40,655 nucleotides of DNA from Prevotella sp. UBA3294. Its GTDB lineage: Bacteria; Bacteroidota; Bacteroidia; Bacteroidales; Bacteroidaceae. The first letter of the stretch is position 1; the number at the start of each line of letters is the position of its first letter. The stretch lies in the NCBI GenBank assembly GCA_002361535.1, contig DETG01000060.1:1-40655 (forward strand), written 5' to 3'. Below the pieces are notes generated by a model. The model saw only the letters and a list, made by a program, of their open reading frames with translations, ran no database searches and had not been told where the DNA came from. Below are positions 1 to 8,255 of the stretch, in pieces. The position numbers were made by a program, and so were the translations under genes.

Positions 1-63
1 AAACAACTGTCTACTGTTTCAGCTAATGAAGAGAAAAAGTGTCTAGTGAAATCAGGAAAAGTC

Positions 64-166
64 ACGTAAACATTACTTAGACTCTAATTGAATCCTAATC
101 AGACTCTACTTGGATGTAAATTAGACTTTACTTGGGATCCAAACAGGCTTTACTTGCACTTAAAGG
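64..166. repeat. 22-bp tandem repeat array 1 (four units)
   Basis: Four consecutive units of exactly 22 bp lie at 79-100, 101-122, 123-144 and 145-166. Each begins AGACTCTA, AGACTTTA or AGGCTTTA, usually continues CTTG, and then varies. The array is preceded at 64-78 by ACGTAAACATTACTT. Read on the minus strand, each unit is AAGTARAGTCT followed by 11 less conserved bases. This is the same family, in opposite orientation, as the array at 34853-34951, which also ends in AATGTTTACGT. Function is unknown. It is too short and too variable to be a CRISPR array. Confidence 0.8.
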
Positions 167-394
167 CCCTTATGGATACCTCCGTGCGCTCCGAGCCCTC
201 AAGTTCTCCCAATTAGAGTATTTTTACAATCCTTAAATTCTTGTGAATTTTCCTGACAATATTTTCACACAGAGTCAGCGGAGTCATCAGAGGTTTTCAC
301 ACAGATATTATGTTTTTTGTGGCTATTCTACTTGATCTCCTCAACTCCTTACTCCTGAACTCCTGAAAGTGGAGCGTATGCGAAACTTGCATTG
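167..394. other. Gene-free region downstream of purN
   Basis: I see no credible gene here. The stretch holds a direct repeat TTTTCACACAGA at 262-273 and 294-305, and a short 7-bp periodic tract of ACTCCTn units at 337-365 (CTCCTCA, ACTCCTT, ACTCCTG and a last shifted unit). The latter resembles the complement of the GGAGTGW heptamers inside the rluA-type gene. No clear terminator for the purN operon is visible. Confidence 0.5.
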
Positions 395-976
395 TTACCT
401 TTCGGATGCTTGTAAATTGTTGATCAGTTGTTCGATGACCTGTGGGAAATGGCGCATCTCCAGTTCGTGTTCCTTGGCAGCAATGGTGTCGGGCGTATCA
501 TCGGGATCGATGGGAGTGCTGAACTGGGCTATGATCTCACCTCCGTCGCACACATTACTGACATAGTGTACCGTCATACCTGTCTCTGTCTCTCCTGCCG
601 CTTTTACGGCCTCATGTACATGGTGTCCCCACATTCCCTTGCCTCCATATTTGGGCAGTAGGGCAGGGTGGAGGTTGATCATGCGGTGATCGAAAGCCTC
701 GATAAGGTAGTCGGGTATCATTACTAAGAATCCTGCCAGTACGATGAACTGGATATCGTATTGCTGCAACAAAGGCATCACGATATCCTGCTGTTGCAGG
801 TCTTTCTTGGACAGAACGACAGAGGGAACGTTCAGGTTCTTCGCCCTTTGCAGGGCGTAGGCATCGGCCTTGTTACTGATGACAAGGGATACATGGATGT
901 GATGGGAGTGGGCAAAATAGCGGATGATGTTCTCGCAGTTGCTGCCGCTGCCGGATACGAAGATGGCGATGTTCAT
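395..976 (-). CDS. purN: Phosphoribosylglycinamide formyltransferase (PurN)
   Basis: This 193-residue protein has the usual length for GART (PurN), which transfers a formyl group from 10-formyl-THF to GAR in cytosolic purine biosynthesis. The N-terminal IAIFVSGSGSN is the phosphate-binding loop. The MINLHPALLP segment supplies the catalytic Asn and His, and the later VCDGGEII segment supplies the Asp. It is the last gene of a minus-strand run rplY-pth-S4-purN. The spacer to the upstream S4 gene is made of 7-bp repeats. The other genes of the run are translation-linked, so purN looks like an added passenger rather than part of a pur cluster. Confidence 0.93.
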   Translation of the reverse strand: MNIAIFVSGSGSNCENIIRYFAHSHHIHVSLVISNKADAYALQRAKNLNVPSVVLSKKDLQQQDIVMPLLQQYDIQFIVLAGFLVMIPDYLIEAFDHRMINLHPALLPKYGGKGMWGHHVHEAVKAAGETETGMTVHYVSNVCDGGEIIAQFSTPIDPDDTPDTIAAKEHELEMRHFPQVIEQLINNLQASER

Positions 977-978
977 GA

Positions 979-1013
979 GATGAGGGATGAAAGATGTGAG
1001 ATGAAAGATTAGA
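979..1013. repeat. Heptamer tract GATGAAA/GATGTGA (five units)
   Basis: Five units in strict 7-bp register: GATGAGG, GATGAAA, GATGTGA, GATGAAA, GATTAGA. They fill almost the whole spacer between the purN start codon (976) and the S4 gene, and the S4 stop codon (1009-1011) lies inside the last unit. A closely related tract separates macA and tolC at 26981-27043. Confidence 0.8.
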
Positions 1014-1422
1014 GATCGTCGTCGAGGAAATCATCATCGAAGCCGAAGAGGGCGGGATCGGTAAAGGCCTCCATGGCACGACGGTCTTTCTTTGTAGGAC
1101 GTCCCGTACCGCGTGCCCTGTCGATGAATCCACTGATGCGGCTCATCTCTAAGAGCTCATATTGTTTCGGGTCAGTGACATTTTCGTAGATCTCGGGAAG
1201 AAGTTTGGCACCCACACGCTGTTCGATGCATTTCAGTACTTTGAAGGAATAGGTGACAGGTGGTTTTTTCACGTTCACCACCTCGCCCACTTTCAACGGT
1301 CGTGAGGGTTTGACGTTCACTCCGTTGATGGTGACGCGCCCGTTCTTACAGGCATCAGCGGCGATGCTGCGAGTCTTGAAGATACGTGAGGCCCAAAGCC
1401 ATTTGTCAATTCTTGCTTCCAT
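1009..1422 (-). CDS. S4-domain RNA-binding protein, Hsp15 (HslR)-like
   Basis: The first half of this 137-residue protein is a typical S4 RNA-binding domain, running from RIDKWLWASRIFKTRS through CKNGRVTING to LKVGEVVNV. It is followed by a basic/acidic tail ending in an Asp-rich DDDL. Length and order match Hsp15-like proteins, which bind ribosomal or tRNA-containing complexes. I chose the ATG at 1422 (MEARIDKWLW) over an upstream in-frame ATG at 1443, because the conserved domain starts there and the extra codons come from the heptamer spacer. Its place directly after pth fits a role in rescuing stalled ribosomes, but this is inference. Confidence 0.85.
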   Translation of the reverse strand: MEARIDKWLWASRIFKTRSIAADACKNGRVTINGVNVKPSRPLKVGEVVNVKKPPVTYSFKVLKCIEQRVGAKLLPEIYENVTDPKQYELLEMSRISGFIDRARGTGRPTKKDRRAMEAFTDPALFGFDDDFLDDDL

Positions 1423-1427
1423 CAAAT

Positions 1428-1462
1428 AATTGTGAATTGTCAATAATGAATTGTCAATTATG
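1428..1462. repeat. Heptamer tract AATTGTC/AATTGTG (five units)
   Basis: Five units in 7-bp register: AATTGTG, AATTGTC, AATAATG, AATTGTC, AATTATG. They fill the spacer between the S4 gene (start 1422) and pth. The pth stop codon at 1454-1456 and its last codons lie inside the tract. Similar AATTATC/AATTAAA units occur at 16231-16264. Confidence 0.8.
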
Positions 1463-2035
1463 AACCGCTTTCCCTTGATGGTTATATTGGTTCATGGTGA
1501 TGTCTAAGCCCGCTAACACAAAGCTTTTGATGATTTCCACCGCCTTGTCGATGGCAGGCTGGAGGATCTTGAGTTCTTCTTCGTCATAACGCCCTAACAC
1601 CCAATCAATTTGCTGACCACGGGCAAACTCGTTGCCGATGCCCATGCGGAGTCGGGCATATTGCTGTCCGATGAGCTGCTGGATATGTCCTAAGCCGTTG
1701 TGACCGCCATTGCTGCCGCTTCCTTTCAGACGGAAGGAACCTAAGGGGAGGGCAATCTCATCCACGATGACGAGCAGCCGGTCTTGTTCGATGTTCTCCT
1801 TCTGCATCCAATAGCGCACAGCGTTGCCACTCAGGTTCATGTAGGTGGTAGGCTTGAGTAATACAACTTTACGTCCTTTGAGTGAGGTCTCGGCCACAAA
1901 ACCGTAACGCCTGTCCTCAAAAACAATATTGGACGCTTTGGCAAAAGCGTCCAATACCATGTAGCCAGTGTTGTGGCGTGTCTCGGCATATTCATCGCCG
2001 GGATTCCCCAAGCCAACAATCAGGTATTTGTCCAT
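1454..2035 (-). CDS. pth: Peptidyl-tRNA hydrolase
   Basis: This 193-residue protein has the Pth fold signature: [22 protein letters not shown] at the N-terminus, where the His of RHNTG is the catalytic base, then [10 protein letters not shown] and SNGGHNGL. The enzyme frees tRNA from prematurely released peptidyl-tRNA in the cytosol. It starts 6 bases after rplY, a pairing common in bacteria, so the two are probably co-transcribed. The final residues (VHN) are encoded within a run of 7-bp repeats, so the natural C-terminus may have been altered by repeat growth. Confidence 0.96.
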   Translation of the reverse strand: MDKYLIVGLGNPGDEYAETRHNTGYMVLDAFAKASNIVFEDRRYGFVAETSLKGRKVVLLKPTTYMNLSGNAVRYWMQKENIEQDRLLVIVDEIALPLGSFRLKGSGSNGGHNGLGHIQQLIGQQYARLRMGIGNEFARGQQIDWVLGRYDEEELKILQPAIDKAVEIIKSFVLAGLDITMNQYNHQGKAVHN

Positions 2036-2041
2036 AGAAGG

Positions 2042-2641
2042 TTATGCCTCCTCTGCAGCCTGAGCAGCGGCGTTAGACTTACGTGTAGCCTTGATGGTGC
2101 AAACCACCACTTCCTTACTGGTAGCCATCTCCAGACCTTCGAACTTCAGGTCGCCCACCTTGATGCTCTTACCGATGTTCAGGTTAGTGACATCGATATC
2201 AAGGGTCTCGGGGATGTTCTGATACATAGCGGTTACGTTAACCTTGCGGACAATGAGAGCCAGACGACCACCGTCGCGCACACCCTGTGCCAGACCGTTC
2301 AGCTTCACGGGAACTCCGATGGTGATAGGCTTCTCCTCGTTCACCTCATAGAAGTCGATGTGCAGCAGTGCATCGGTCACCGGATGGAACTGCAGTTCCT
2401 TCATGATGGCAGTGTGGTGCTGACCGTCGATGTTCAGGTTCACCACGTAGATGTGCGGTGTATAGACAACCTTGCGCAGTTCTGTCATGGGCACTGCAAA
2501 AGACATCGCTACGGGAAGACCGTTCTCGTCCTTTGCCTCACCATAGAGGTTACAGGGAACTAACCCCTCTTTTCTCATCAACTTAGAAGCCTTCTTGCCG
2601 GTCTCGCTTCTCTTCTGACCTGTTACATTAATTTCTTTCAT
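2042..2641 (-). CDS. rplY: 50S ribosomal protein L25 / Ctc
   Basis: This is the two-domain (Ctc/TL5-type) L25, 199 residues. The 5S-rRNA-binding L25 domain comes first (KRSETGKKASKLMRKEGLVP), followed by the beta-rich C-terminal domain and an Ala-rich tail (NAAAQAAEEA). It is the first gene of the rplY-pth-S4-purN run, with a Bacteroidetes promoter about 85 bases upstream. The long leader contains an A/T-rich stem (GCTTTT/AAAAGC, 2708-2721), so post-transcriptional control is possible but not shown. Confidence 0.95.
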   Translation of the reverse strand: MKEINVTGQKRSETGKKASKLMRKEGLVPCNLYGEAKDENGLPVAMSFAVPMTELRKVVYTPHIYVVNLNIDGQHHTAIMKELQFHPVTDALLHIDFYEVNEEKPITIGVPVKLNGLAQGVRDGGRLALIVRKVNVTAMYQNIPETLDIDVTNLNIGKSIKVGDLKFEGLEMATSKEVVVCTIKATRKSNAAAQAAEEA

Positions 2642-2725
2642 AATGTGTTACTCTAAATTAAGTTTGTGAAAAATGTTTTGCTTAATTCGCCATCACACGG
2701 ATCGCATGCTTTTGAAAAAGCGGTG

Positions 2726-2749
2726 CAAAGGTATTACTTTTTCCCCAAA
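2726..2749 (-). promoter_or_regulatory. Promoter for rplY-pth-S4-purN
   Basis: On the minus strand the -7 box TACCTTTG is at 2733-2726 and a TTTG -33 element at 2749-2746. The core elements are closer together than in the other promoters here, so the -33 assignment is weaker than the -7 box. The predicted leader is about 80 bases. Confidence 0.6.
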
Positions 2750-2794
2750 CACACAATATTTCTCTTAAAAAAAGTAGAAAAAACGCTCTTTTTC

Positions 2795-2825
2795 TTGCAG
2801 GGTATCTATATTTTGTATAATTTTG
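2795..2825 (+). promoter_or_regulatory. Promoter for nusB operon
   Basis: TTG at 2795-2797 and TAATTTTG (TAnnTTTG) at 2818-2825, 20 bases apart, match the Bacteroidetes primary sigma consensus. The nusB ATG is 43 bases further on. Confidence 0.65.
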
Positions 2826-2868
2826 CATTCGATAAACGTATGTAATAAAACGAATAACACAGGAAAAG

Positions 2869-3936
2869 ATGATTAATAGAGAATTAATCCGAATAAAGAT
2901 AGTTCAGTTAACCTACGCATACTATCAAAACGGAAGCAAGAATATGGACAGTGCTGAAAAGGAGTTGCTGTTCAGTTTATCCAAGGCATATCATTTATAC
3001 AATTATATGTTGTCGCTCATCGTGGCAATAACCAACGAGGCGCGCCGCCATGTGGAGGTTGGTGCGGCAAGGGCAAAACGTGAAGGAACGCCGCCGCCAT
3101 CAGACAAGTTCGCCTACAACAAATTTGCACTTCAGTTGGAGGAGAACCGCATGCTGCAAGACTTCGTGGAAAGCCAGAAACAGTCGTGGGAGGATGACAT
3201 TGAGTTCGTGAGAAAACTCTACGGACAGATCGAACAGAGCGAAATATATAAAGATTATATGGACAGTCAGGATGACTCTTACGATGCTGACAGGGAAGTG
3301 TGGCGCCAGCTGTACAAGGCTCTGGTGATGGAAAATGACGACCTGGATAGTTTGTTGGAGGAGAAAAGCCTGTACTGGAATGACGACAAGGAGGTGGTTG
3401 ACACCTTCGTGCTGAAAACCATCAAACGGTTCGACCCGAAGAACAAGAAAAACCAGGAACTGTTGCCAGAATACAAGGACGAGGAGGACAAAGATTTTGC
3501 CCGCCGCCTGTTCCGCGCTACGATCATGAACGCCGACCAGTATCAACGGTATATGAGTGAGGCATCGCGTAACTGGGATTTCTCGCGCTTGGCCTATATG
3601 GATGTGGTCATCATGCAGATTGCTATTGCTGAGATGCTGACCTTCCCTGCCATTCCGATCAGTGTGACCATCAACGAGTTCGTGGATCTGGCAAAGATCT
3701 ACAGTACCCCGAAGAGCGGTGGCTATATCAACGGTATGCTCGATGCCATTGCCCGTCATCTGGTGAAAACAGGAAAACTGCTGAAGCCTATTGGTGAGAA
3801 CCCACGGAAGGTGAAACACGAGCAGAAGATGGCTGAACGTCGTAACTATGCCAAGATGAAGGCTGAAGAGAATGCGAGTGCTGAGGAACCGGAACTGGAA
3901 GAGACATTCCTGAGTGAACCTACAGATGAGGCATGA
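2869..3936 (+). CDS. nusB: Transcription antitermination factor NusB (long form)
   Basis: 355 residues. The C-terminal third (about 210-320) is the NusB helical domain, with DFARRLFRATI, WDFSRLAYMDVVIMQIAIAEML, PISVTINEFVDLAKIYSTPKSG and the closing INGMLDAIARHL. The N-terminal 200 residues are charged and helical, starting RELIRIKIVQLTYAYYQNG. This long form is typical of Bacteroidetes, whereas enterobacterial NusB has about 140 residues. The protein acts with NusE on boxA RNA to stop termination in rRNA operons. The last 40 residues are acidic and probably disordered. It heads nusB-yajC-ybbR-coaE. Confidence 0.93.
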   Translation: MINRELIRIKIVQLTYAYYQNGSKNMDSAEKELLFSLSKAYHLYNYMLSLIVAITNEARRHVEVGAARAKREGTPPPSDKFAYNKFALQLEENRMLQDFVESQKQSWEDDIEFVRKLYGQIEQSEIYKDYMDSQDDSYDADREVWRQLYKALVMENDDLDSLLEEKSLYWNDDKEVVDTFVLKTIKRFDPKNKKNQELLPEYKDEEDKDFARRLFRATIMNADQYQRYMSEASRNWDFSRLAYMDVVIMQIAIAEMLTFPAIPISVTINEFVDLAKIYSTPKSGGYINGMLDAIARHLVKTGKLLKPIGENPRKVKHEQKMAERRNYAKMKAEENASAEEPELEETFLSEPTDEA

Positions 3937-3981
3937 GGTGCCGGCAAACAGACAGATAGAACTTATACATTATTTATAGAC

Positions 3982-4308
3982 ATGACAACATTATTTTTAG
4001 CAGCTCAGGCCGCACAAGGGGGCGGTAGTATGAGCTTCCTGATCATGATGATTGCGATCTTCGCCATCATGTGGTTTTTTATGATCCATCCGCAGCAGAA
4101 GAAGCAGAAGGAAATCCGTAACTTCCAAAACTCCTTGGCTGAGGGTACCCATGTGATCACGGGCGGTGGTATCTATGGAACGGTTCGCCGTATTGATGTA
4201 GCTACGAACTCTGTGGAGGTGGAGATTGCCAAAGGAACCGTCATCCGTGTTGATCGTGGCTATGTCTTTGCCGACTCTTCTTCGGCAGCGCAGCCACAGG
4301 CAAAATAA
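3982..4308 (+). CDS. yajC: Sec translocon accessory subunit YajC
   Basis: This 108-residue protein has one N-terminal membrane segment (about 18-38, SFLIMMIAIFAIMWFFMI) followed by the diagnostic HPQQKKQKEIRNFQ. A small beta domain follows, with GTHVITGGGIYGTV and VEIAKGTVIRVDR. YajC associates with SecDF-YidC at the inner membrane. The stop codon directly abuts the ATG of the next gene, pointing to translational coupling. Confidence 0.95.
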   Translation: MTTLFLAAQAAQGGGSMSFLIMMIAIFAIMWFFMIHPQQKKQKEIRNFQNSLAEGTHVITGGGIYGTVRRIDVATNSVEVEIAKGTVIRVDRGYVFADSSSAAQPQAK

Positions 4309-5292
4309 ATGGAAGACCGGCAAGAGGCACGTACAAACGGCATTGTCAGGAATTTCTTTTTTCGTATGTTTAATAAAGAATTCCTGATTTTTTTGTTCTT
4401 TCTCTTATTGAGTGGGGCATTCTGGCTTATTATGACACTCAACGAAAGCTATGAACGGGAAATCAAGGTGCCTCTCCGCCTGGATAATATCCCAAGGAAG
4501 GTAGTGGTGACCTCGATTACCGATGATACATTGCGTGTCACGGTGCGTGATCGCGGTTATATCCTCTTTTCCTATCTATATGGTAATGAGCTGACACCCA
4601 TCCGTGTGAACTTTAATACCTACAATAAAGGGAACGGACGGGGAATTATACAGGGTACTGACATCCAGAAGATGCTTTACCAACAACTGTTTAAGTCAAC
4701 TCGTATCACTGCCGTCAAGCCTGATAAGTTTGAGTTTCAGTACAACTACGGTGAGAGTAAGCGACTGACCGTGCGACTGAATGGGAAGATAACTCCCGGA
4801 CGGAGCTATTATCTCGCTCATGTGAAATTCACCCCCGAAGTGGTGACGGTATATGCCAGCAAAGAGAAACTGGATAGTCTGAAGGAGATCTATACCGAGC
4901 TGATCCACCTGAGCAATGTCACCGATACGGTGGTGAAGGAGGTGAACCTGATTCGGCAGACGGGTATGAAGTGTATTCCCGCCAAGGTAACGATGTCGGT
5001 TTTCCCCGATGTGTTGACGGAGGAGAGTGTGGAGGTGCCGGTGACCGCTGTGAATATGCCTGATGGAAAAGTGCTGCGCACCTTCCCCTCAAGGGTAAAA
5101 GTGCTGTTTACTACGGGAGTTGGTCAGTTCAGAAGTATCCGGCCCGAGCTGTTTAGGGTGGAGGCTGATTACTGGGAAATCCAGTCACGACCATCGGATA
5201 AGTGCTCGCTTCACCTCAGGTCAGCACCGTATGGAGTGCGTAATACTCGTCTTGACCCAGCACAAGTGGATTACCTGATCGAAGCACAATGA
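4309..5292 (+). CDS. YbbR-domain (CdaR-like) membrane-anchored protein
   Basis: 327 residues with a membrane anchor at about 25-43 (FLIFLFFLLLSGAFWLIM), then an extracytoplasmic beta-rich region holding YbbR-like repeats, for example LRLDNIPRKVVVTSI near 57, LAHVKFTPEVVTVYA near 170 and VEVPVTAVNMPDGKVLRTFPSRVKVLF near 240. In Firmicutes CdaR modulates a diadenylate cyclase; no cdaA homologue is visible here, so that role should not be assumed. It starts where yajC ends and overlaps coaE by four bases (ATGA, 5289-5292). The conserved yajC-ybbR-coaE order is a Bacteroidetes trait. Confidence 0.8.
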   Translation: MEDRQEARTNGIVRNFFFRMFNKEFLIFLFFLLLSGAFWLIMTLNESYEREIKVPLRLDNIPRKVVVTSITDDTLRVTVRDRGYILFSYLYGNELTPIRVNFNTYNKGNGRGIIQGTDIQKMLYQQLFKSTRITAVKPDKFEFQYNYGESKRLTVRLNGKITPGRSYYLAHVKFTPEVVTVYASKEKLDSLKEIYTELIHLSNVTDTVVKEVNLIRQTGMKCIPAKVTMSVFPDVLTEESVEVPVTAVNMPDGKVLRTFPSRVKVLFTTGVGQFRSIRPELFRVEADYWEIQSRPSDKCSLHLRSAPYGVRNTRLDPAQVDYLIEAQ

Positions 5293-6317
5293 AGATAGCA
5301 ATCACAGGAGGCATCGGAAGTGGTAAGAGCTTTGTGTGCCGCCACTTAGAGCAACGTGGCATTCGGGTGTATGACTGTGACCGCGAGGCCAAACGGCTGA
5401 TGCGAGAGTCACCGGCAATTCGTGATGCTCTCATTGACCTGGTAGGGGAGAATGCTTATCAAGAGGGTGAACTGAACAAACCGGTACTGGCGAAATTCCT
5501 ATTGCAGTCGGAGGACAATAAACAGGCGGTGAATGCCGTGGTGCATCCTGCTGTGGCTCATGACTTCGAGATGTCGGGCATCAGTTGGTTAGAGAGTGCT
5601 ATCCTGTTTGACAGTGGCTTTGACCGGCGTACCCATTTTGACTGTGTGGTATGTGTCACTGCACCCTTGGAAACACGTGTGCAGCGAGTGATGAATAGGG
5701 ATGGCATTTCACGGGAACAGGCTTTACAATGGATTGCCAAGCAGCTGCCGCAGCAGGAAATGGTGGCGCGTAGCGACTTTGAAGTAGTAAACGACGGCCA
5801 GAGAGACATCGATCAACAGTTAGATCAAATCATTAATCATATCAAAAAACAAAACAAACAATCCAAAACAATGGTACAGACAATTCTATCAATTGCTGGA
5901 AAACCGGGTCTTTTTAAACTCGTGTCAAGAGGCAAGATGAACCTCATAGTGGAAGCACTTGACGAAACGCACAAGCGTATGCCAGCCTTCGCTACCGATC
6001 GTGTCACCTCATTGGCGGATATCGCCATGTACACCGATGCCGAAGACGTGCCGCTGATGAAGGTACTCGCTTCCATCCGTGATAAAGAGGACAAGAAAGA
6101 GGTTTCATTCAACTTTAAGAAATGCAGCAGCAAGGAACTGCGTGACTATTTCGCAGAAATCCTTCCCGACTTCGATCGCCAGCGTGTACACGACAGCGAT
6201 ATCCGTAAACTGTTGCAGTGGTACAATATTTTGATCAAGAACGGTATCTCTGACTTCGAGGAGGAGTTGAAGCCAACAGAGGGTGATCATATCGATGACC
6301 GCAAGGAACAGGAGTAA
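5289..6317 (+). CDS. coaE: Dephospho-CoA kinase fused to a DUF5606 domain
   Basis: Residues 1-194 are CoaE, which phosphorylates dephospho-CoA in the last step of CoA synthesis. GGIGSGKS (7-14) is the P-loop, YDCDREAK and HPAVAHDF are the substrate/lid segments, and RVMNRDGIS is the arginine-bearing region. The reading frame continues without a stop into a second block from residue 195 (MVQTILSIAGKPGLFKLVSRG, ATG at 5871) to 342. That block matches DUF5606, which in Bacteroides is usually a separate gene just after coaE. A Lys/Gln-rich linker joins the two. Either this is a true fusion, or the internal ATG at 5871 is used as a second start; no Shine-Dalgarno is seen for it. A strong terminator follows. 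Confidence 0.88.
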   Translation: MKIAITGGIGSGKSFVCRHLEQRGIRVYDCDREAKRLMRESPAIRDALIDLVGENAYQEGELNKPVLAKFLLQSEDNKQAVNAVVHPAVAHDFEMSGISWLESAILFDSGFDRRTHFDCVVCVTAPLETRVQRVMNRDGISREQALQWIAKQLPQQEMVARSDFEVVNDGQRDIDQQLDQIINHIKKQNKQSKTMVQTILSIAGKPGLFKLVSRGKMNLIVEALDETHKRMPAFATDRVTSLADIAMYTDAEDVPLMKVLASIRDKEDKKEVSFNFKKCSSKELRDYFAEILPDFDRQRVHDSDIRKLLQWYNILIKNGISDFEEELKPTEGDHIDDRKEQE

Positions 6318-6346
6318 ACGGAGCCTGTCCTCTTCAAAAACACATC

Positions 6347-6377
6347 AGGCCAGTTCCGATAGTGGAACTGGCCTTTT
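6347..6377 (+). terminator. Rho-independent terminator of the nusB-coaE operon
   Basis: Perfect 11-bp stem: AGGCCAGTTCC at 6347-6357 and GGAACTGGCCT at 6364-6374, with loop GATAGT, followed by TTTTCTT. It lies 30 bases after the coaE/DUF5606 stop codon. Confidence 0.92.
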
Positions 6378-6416
6378 CTTATCATACCTTATTATATATA
6401 TTGCGTGTTGGGCGTA

Positions 6417-6449
6417 AATCAGTGATTACTGATTCACGTTGCAAAGGTA
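6417..6449 (-). promoter_or_regulatory. Orphan minus-strand -7 box with palindrome
   Basis: TACCTTTG reads on the minus strand at 6449-6442 and is followed downstream by a palindrome (AATCAGT, 6417-6423; ACTGATT, 6428-6434). No gene lies on that strand for several kilobases downstream; the path leads into the back of the coaE terminator. It could start a short RNA, or be a chance match. No good -33 element is seen. Confidence 0.3.
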
Positions 6450-6470
6450 CGACAAATTCAAAAATTGCAG

Positions 6471-6501
6471 TGGACTATACGACCAAAAACTGGACTATAC
6501 G
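6471..6501. repeat. Direct repeat TGGACTATACG x2, 20-bp spacing
   Basis: TGGACTATACG occurs at 6471-6481 and 6491-6501, exactly 20 bp apart (about two helical turns), each followed by an A-rich stretch. It lies just downstream of the TPR/AraC regulator gene. Direct repeats of this spacing suit an AraC-type dimer, but no gene with an obvious promoter sits beside it, so an operator role is only a guess. The rest of 6318-6590 shows no gene. Confidence 0.5.
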
Positions 6502-6590
6502 TTTCAAAATACATTTGGGAAATAGTACAATTCGCGCATGAATACCTTGTAAGGTGTTGATAATCAGAGTGGACGAAAGTCCAAAATGGT

Positions 6591-8237
6591 CTATTTCGAC
6601 CTTCTGCGTGCTTGTGATGGCGTGATGTCGTAAGTCTTCTTGTACATCCGGGTAAAATAGGAGGGATCGTTGAATCCACACTTCAGGGCCACCTCGGTAA
6701 TGGGCGTCGTGGTGTCTTCCAATAAACGGCGCGCCTTACCCATGCGGACTTGAAGCACGAAGTCGGAGGTGCTCATACCTGTCGTGTTCAGCACCTTCCT
6801 TGAGAGTTGGGATCTGCTGACGAACAGATCCTTTGCAAGTCCTTCTACGGAGATATCACCTTTCTGCATGTTCTCGTAGATTTGGTTCACCAGTTTGTTC
6901 ACGAACTCGTTTTCTTCCCGGCTCAGGTTGGGCTCCGGTTTCTTTCCTTCTTGCATGGCACGGGAGAATTCTTCACGTAGGGCCTTCAAACGCTTTGTTC
7001 GTTGTCTCCATGAATGGTAAAGGATGGCAATGAATGTGACGGCCAGCAGCAACGCCAAGGCGATGACTATGATAAAAAGGCGCAGGGCGCCCTGCTCTGC
7101 CTGGTGGGTGCGCTCAATCATGTTCATCTCATTGCGATGACGTTCATTCATGTAGTTCACCCGGTAGTTTTGGGTGTGCAGAACGTTCTCGGGGGTGATG
7201 ACACTGTCGTTCAGTGCCTGACTGGTCTTGTAAAACATCAGTGCCTGACGATAATCTCCTTTGGCCTCGTAGATCATGTAATTCAGTTTGGCTACGGTGG
7301 CTTGATGCTCTTTCGAATGGATGTTGGTGGCAATGTCTTGGGCTTGCTTGATGTATTGCTGGGCTTGGTCATAGTCTCTCTTGGTGATGTTCACATTCGC
7401 CAATGCGAGAATAGACTCTAACCAGTGCCATTGGTCGCCAGAGTTTTTCATCAGTTGGTATGCCTTCTGATATTCGGCGATGGCCTTGTCCCATTGATGG
7501 GCTTTCTCGTTGAGCTGTCCGAAATGGATATGACACAAACTGATCCCTAAGTCTGAACCGGCTTTCTGGTTGTGTTCCATCGACATCTTGTAATATACCC
7601 ATGCTGAGTCGTTCTTCCCCTGCTGCTCAAATATAGCACCGATATTCGCAAAGTTTATGGCTTGTCCTACATCACTGCCTAACGCGTTTTCCTCTTTTAA
7701 GGCCAAACGGAACAGACTGTCGGCTGTCTGAAGATCCTTCATCGACAAATATACATTCCCTAATCCGTTGAGGGCGGTCACACGGTTCTTTCTGGCTTCG
7801 AATGTTTCTTTTTGGGAAAAGGCCTCACAAAGGGCAAGAGCCGTATAGTGGTTGGAGGCAGCATTATCGAGAATGCCCATCCTGCGAAAATCCGTGGCAA
7901 TATTGTTGTTGGCTCTTACCATCTCGACCGTGTCTTTCTGAAGGGTTGCATAGGCAAGACCTTGACGGTGGTGGTCCAAGGCTTCGATAAAGCAACTGTT
8001 GTTACGAAGAAGTTTGCCCAGTTGCTTCTCTACGAACATAAGTGTCTCGGTGTCGTCTTCGTTCTTCAGACTGTCTTCATGGTGCCGGAGGACATCTATG
8101 TCCTGAAAAGTGCTGTAGAGGCTGTCTATACGTTGGCGGTGTTTGCTAACGTTTGTTTGGTCGTGGCTCCCACAGGCACATACTGTCAGGGCAATCCATA
8201 GGGTAAAGATGATATAGGTTGTTTGAAACTGTCTCAT
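6591..8237 (-). CDS. Membrane TPR sensor with cytoplasmic AraC-type DNA-binding domain
   Basis: 548 residues from the ATG at 8237 (MRQFQTTYII). The N-terminus is a signal or lipoprotein-like segment (ALTVCACGS). It is followed by five or more TPR-like repeats (about 40-370, for example RRMGILDNAASNHYTALALC, DKAIAEYQKAYQL, YDQAQQYIKQAQDIA), a membrane segment (RLFIIVIALALLLAVTFIAI, about 390-410) and a C-terminal AraC/XylS double HTH (about 450-548) with LAKDLFVSRSQLSRKV and VALKCGFNDPSYFTRMYKK. The layout resembles periplasmic-sensing hybrid regulators of Bacteroidetes but has no kinase. It is divergent from hsp20. An alternative ATG at 8252 sits at the predicted transcription start. Confidence 0.85.
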   Translation of the reverse strand: MRQFQTTYIIFTLWIALTVCACGSHDQTNVSKHRQRIDSLYSTFQDIDVLRHHEDSLKNEDDTETLMFVEKQLGKLLRNNSCFIEALDHHRQGLAYATLQKDTVEMVRANNNIATDFRRMGILDNAASNHYTALALCEAFSQKETFEARKNRVTALNGLGNVYLSMKDLQTADSLFRLALKEENALGSDVGQAINFANIGAIFEQQGKNDSAWVYYKMSMEHNQKAGSDLGISLCHIHFGQLNEKAHQWDKAIAEYQKAYQLMKNSGDQWHWLESILALANVNITKRDYDQAQQYIKQAQDIATNIHSKEHQATVAKLNYMIYEAKGDYRQALMFYKTSQALNDSVITPENVLHTQNYRVNYMNERHRNEMNMIERTHQAEQGALRLFIIVIALALLLAVTFIAILYHSWRQRTKRLKALREEFSRAMQEGKKPEPNLSREENEFVNKLVNQIYENMQKGDISVEGLAKDLFVSRSQLSRKVLNTTGMSTSDFVLQVRMGKARRLLEDTTTPITEVALKCGFNDPSYFTRMYKKTYDITPSQARRRSK

Positions 8238-8255
8238 AATGATTGAATTCATTTG

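Noticed and set aside
79..166. 22-bp array as a CRISPR
   Set aside because: Units are contiguous, only about half of each is conserved, there is no 25-40 bp unique spacer, and no cas gene is in the window.
3100..3819. Long minus-strand ORF (239 codons) opposite nusB
   Set aside because: Composition is a His/Val/Leu-rich mirror of nusB codons, it has no recognisable motif or promoter, and it lies entirely within a well-supported gene.
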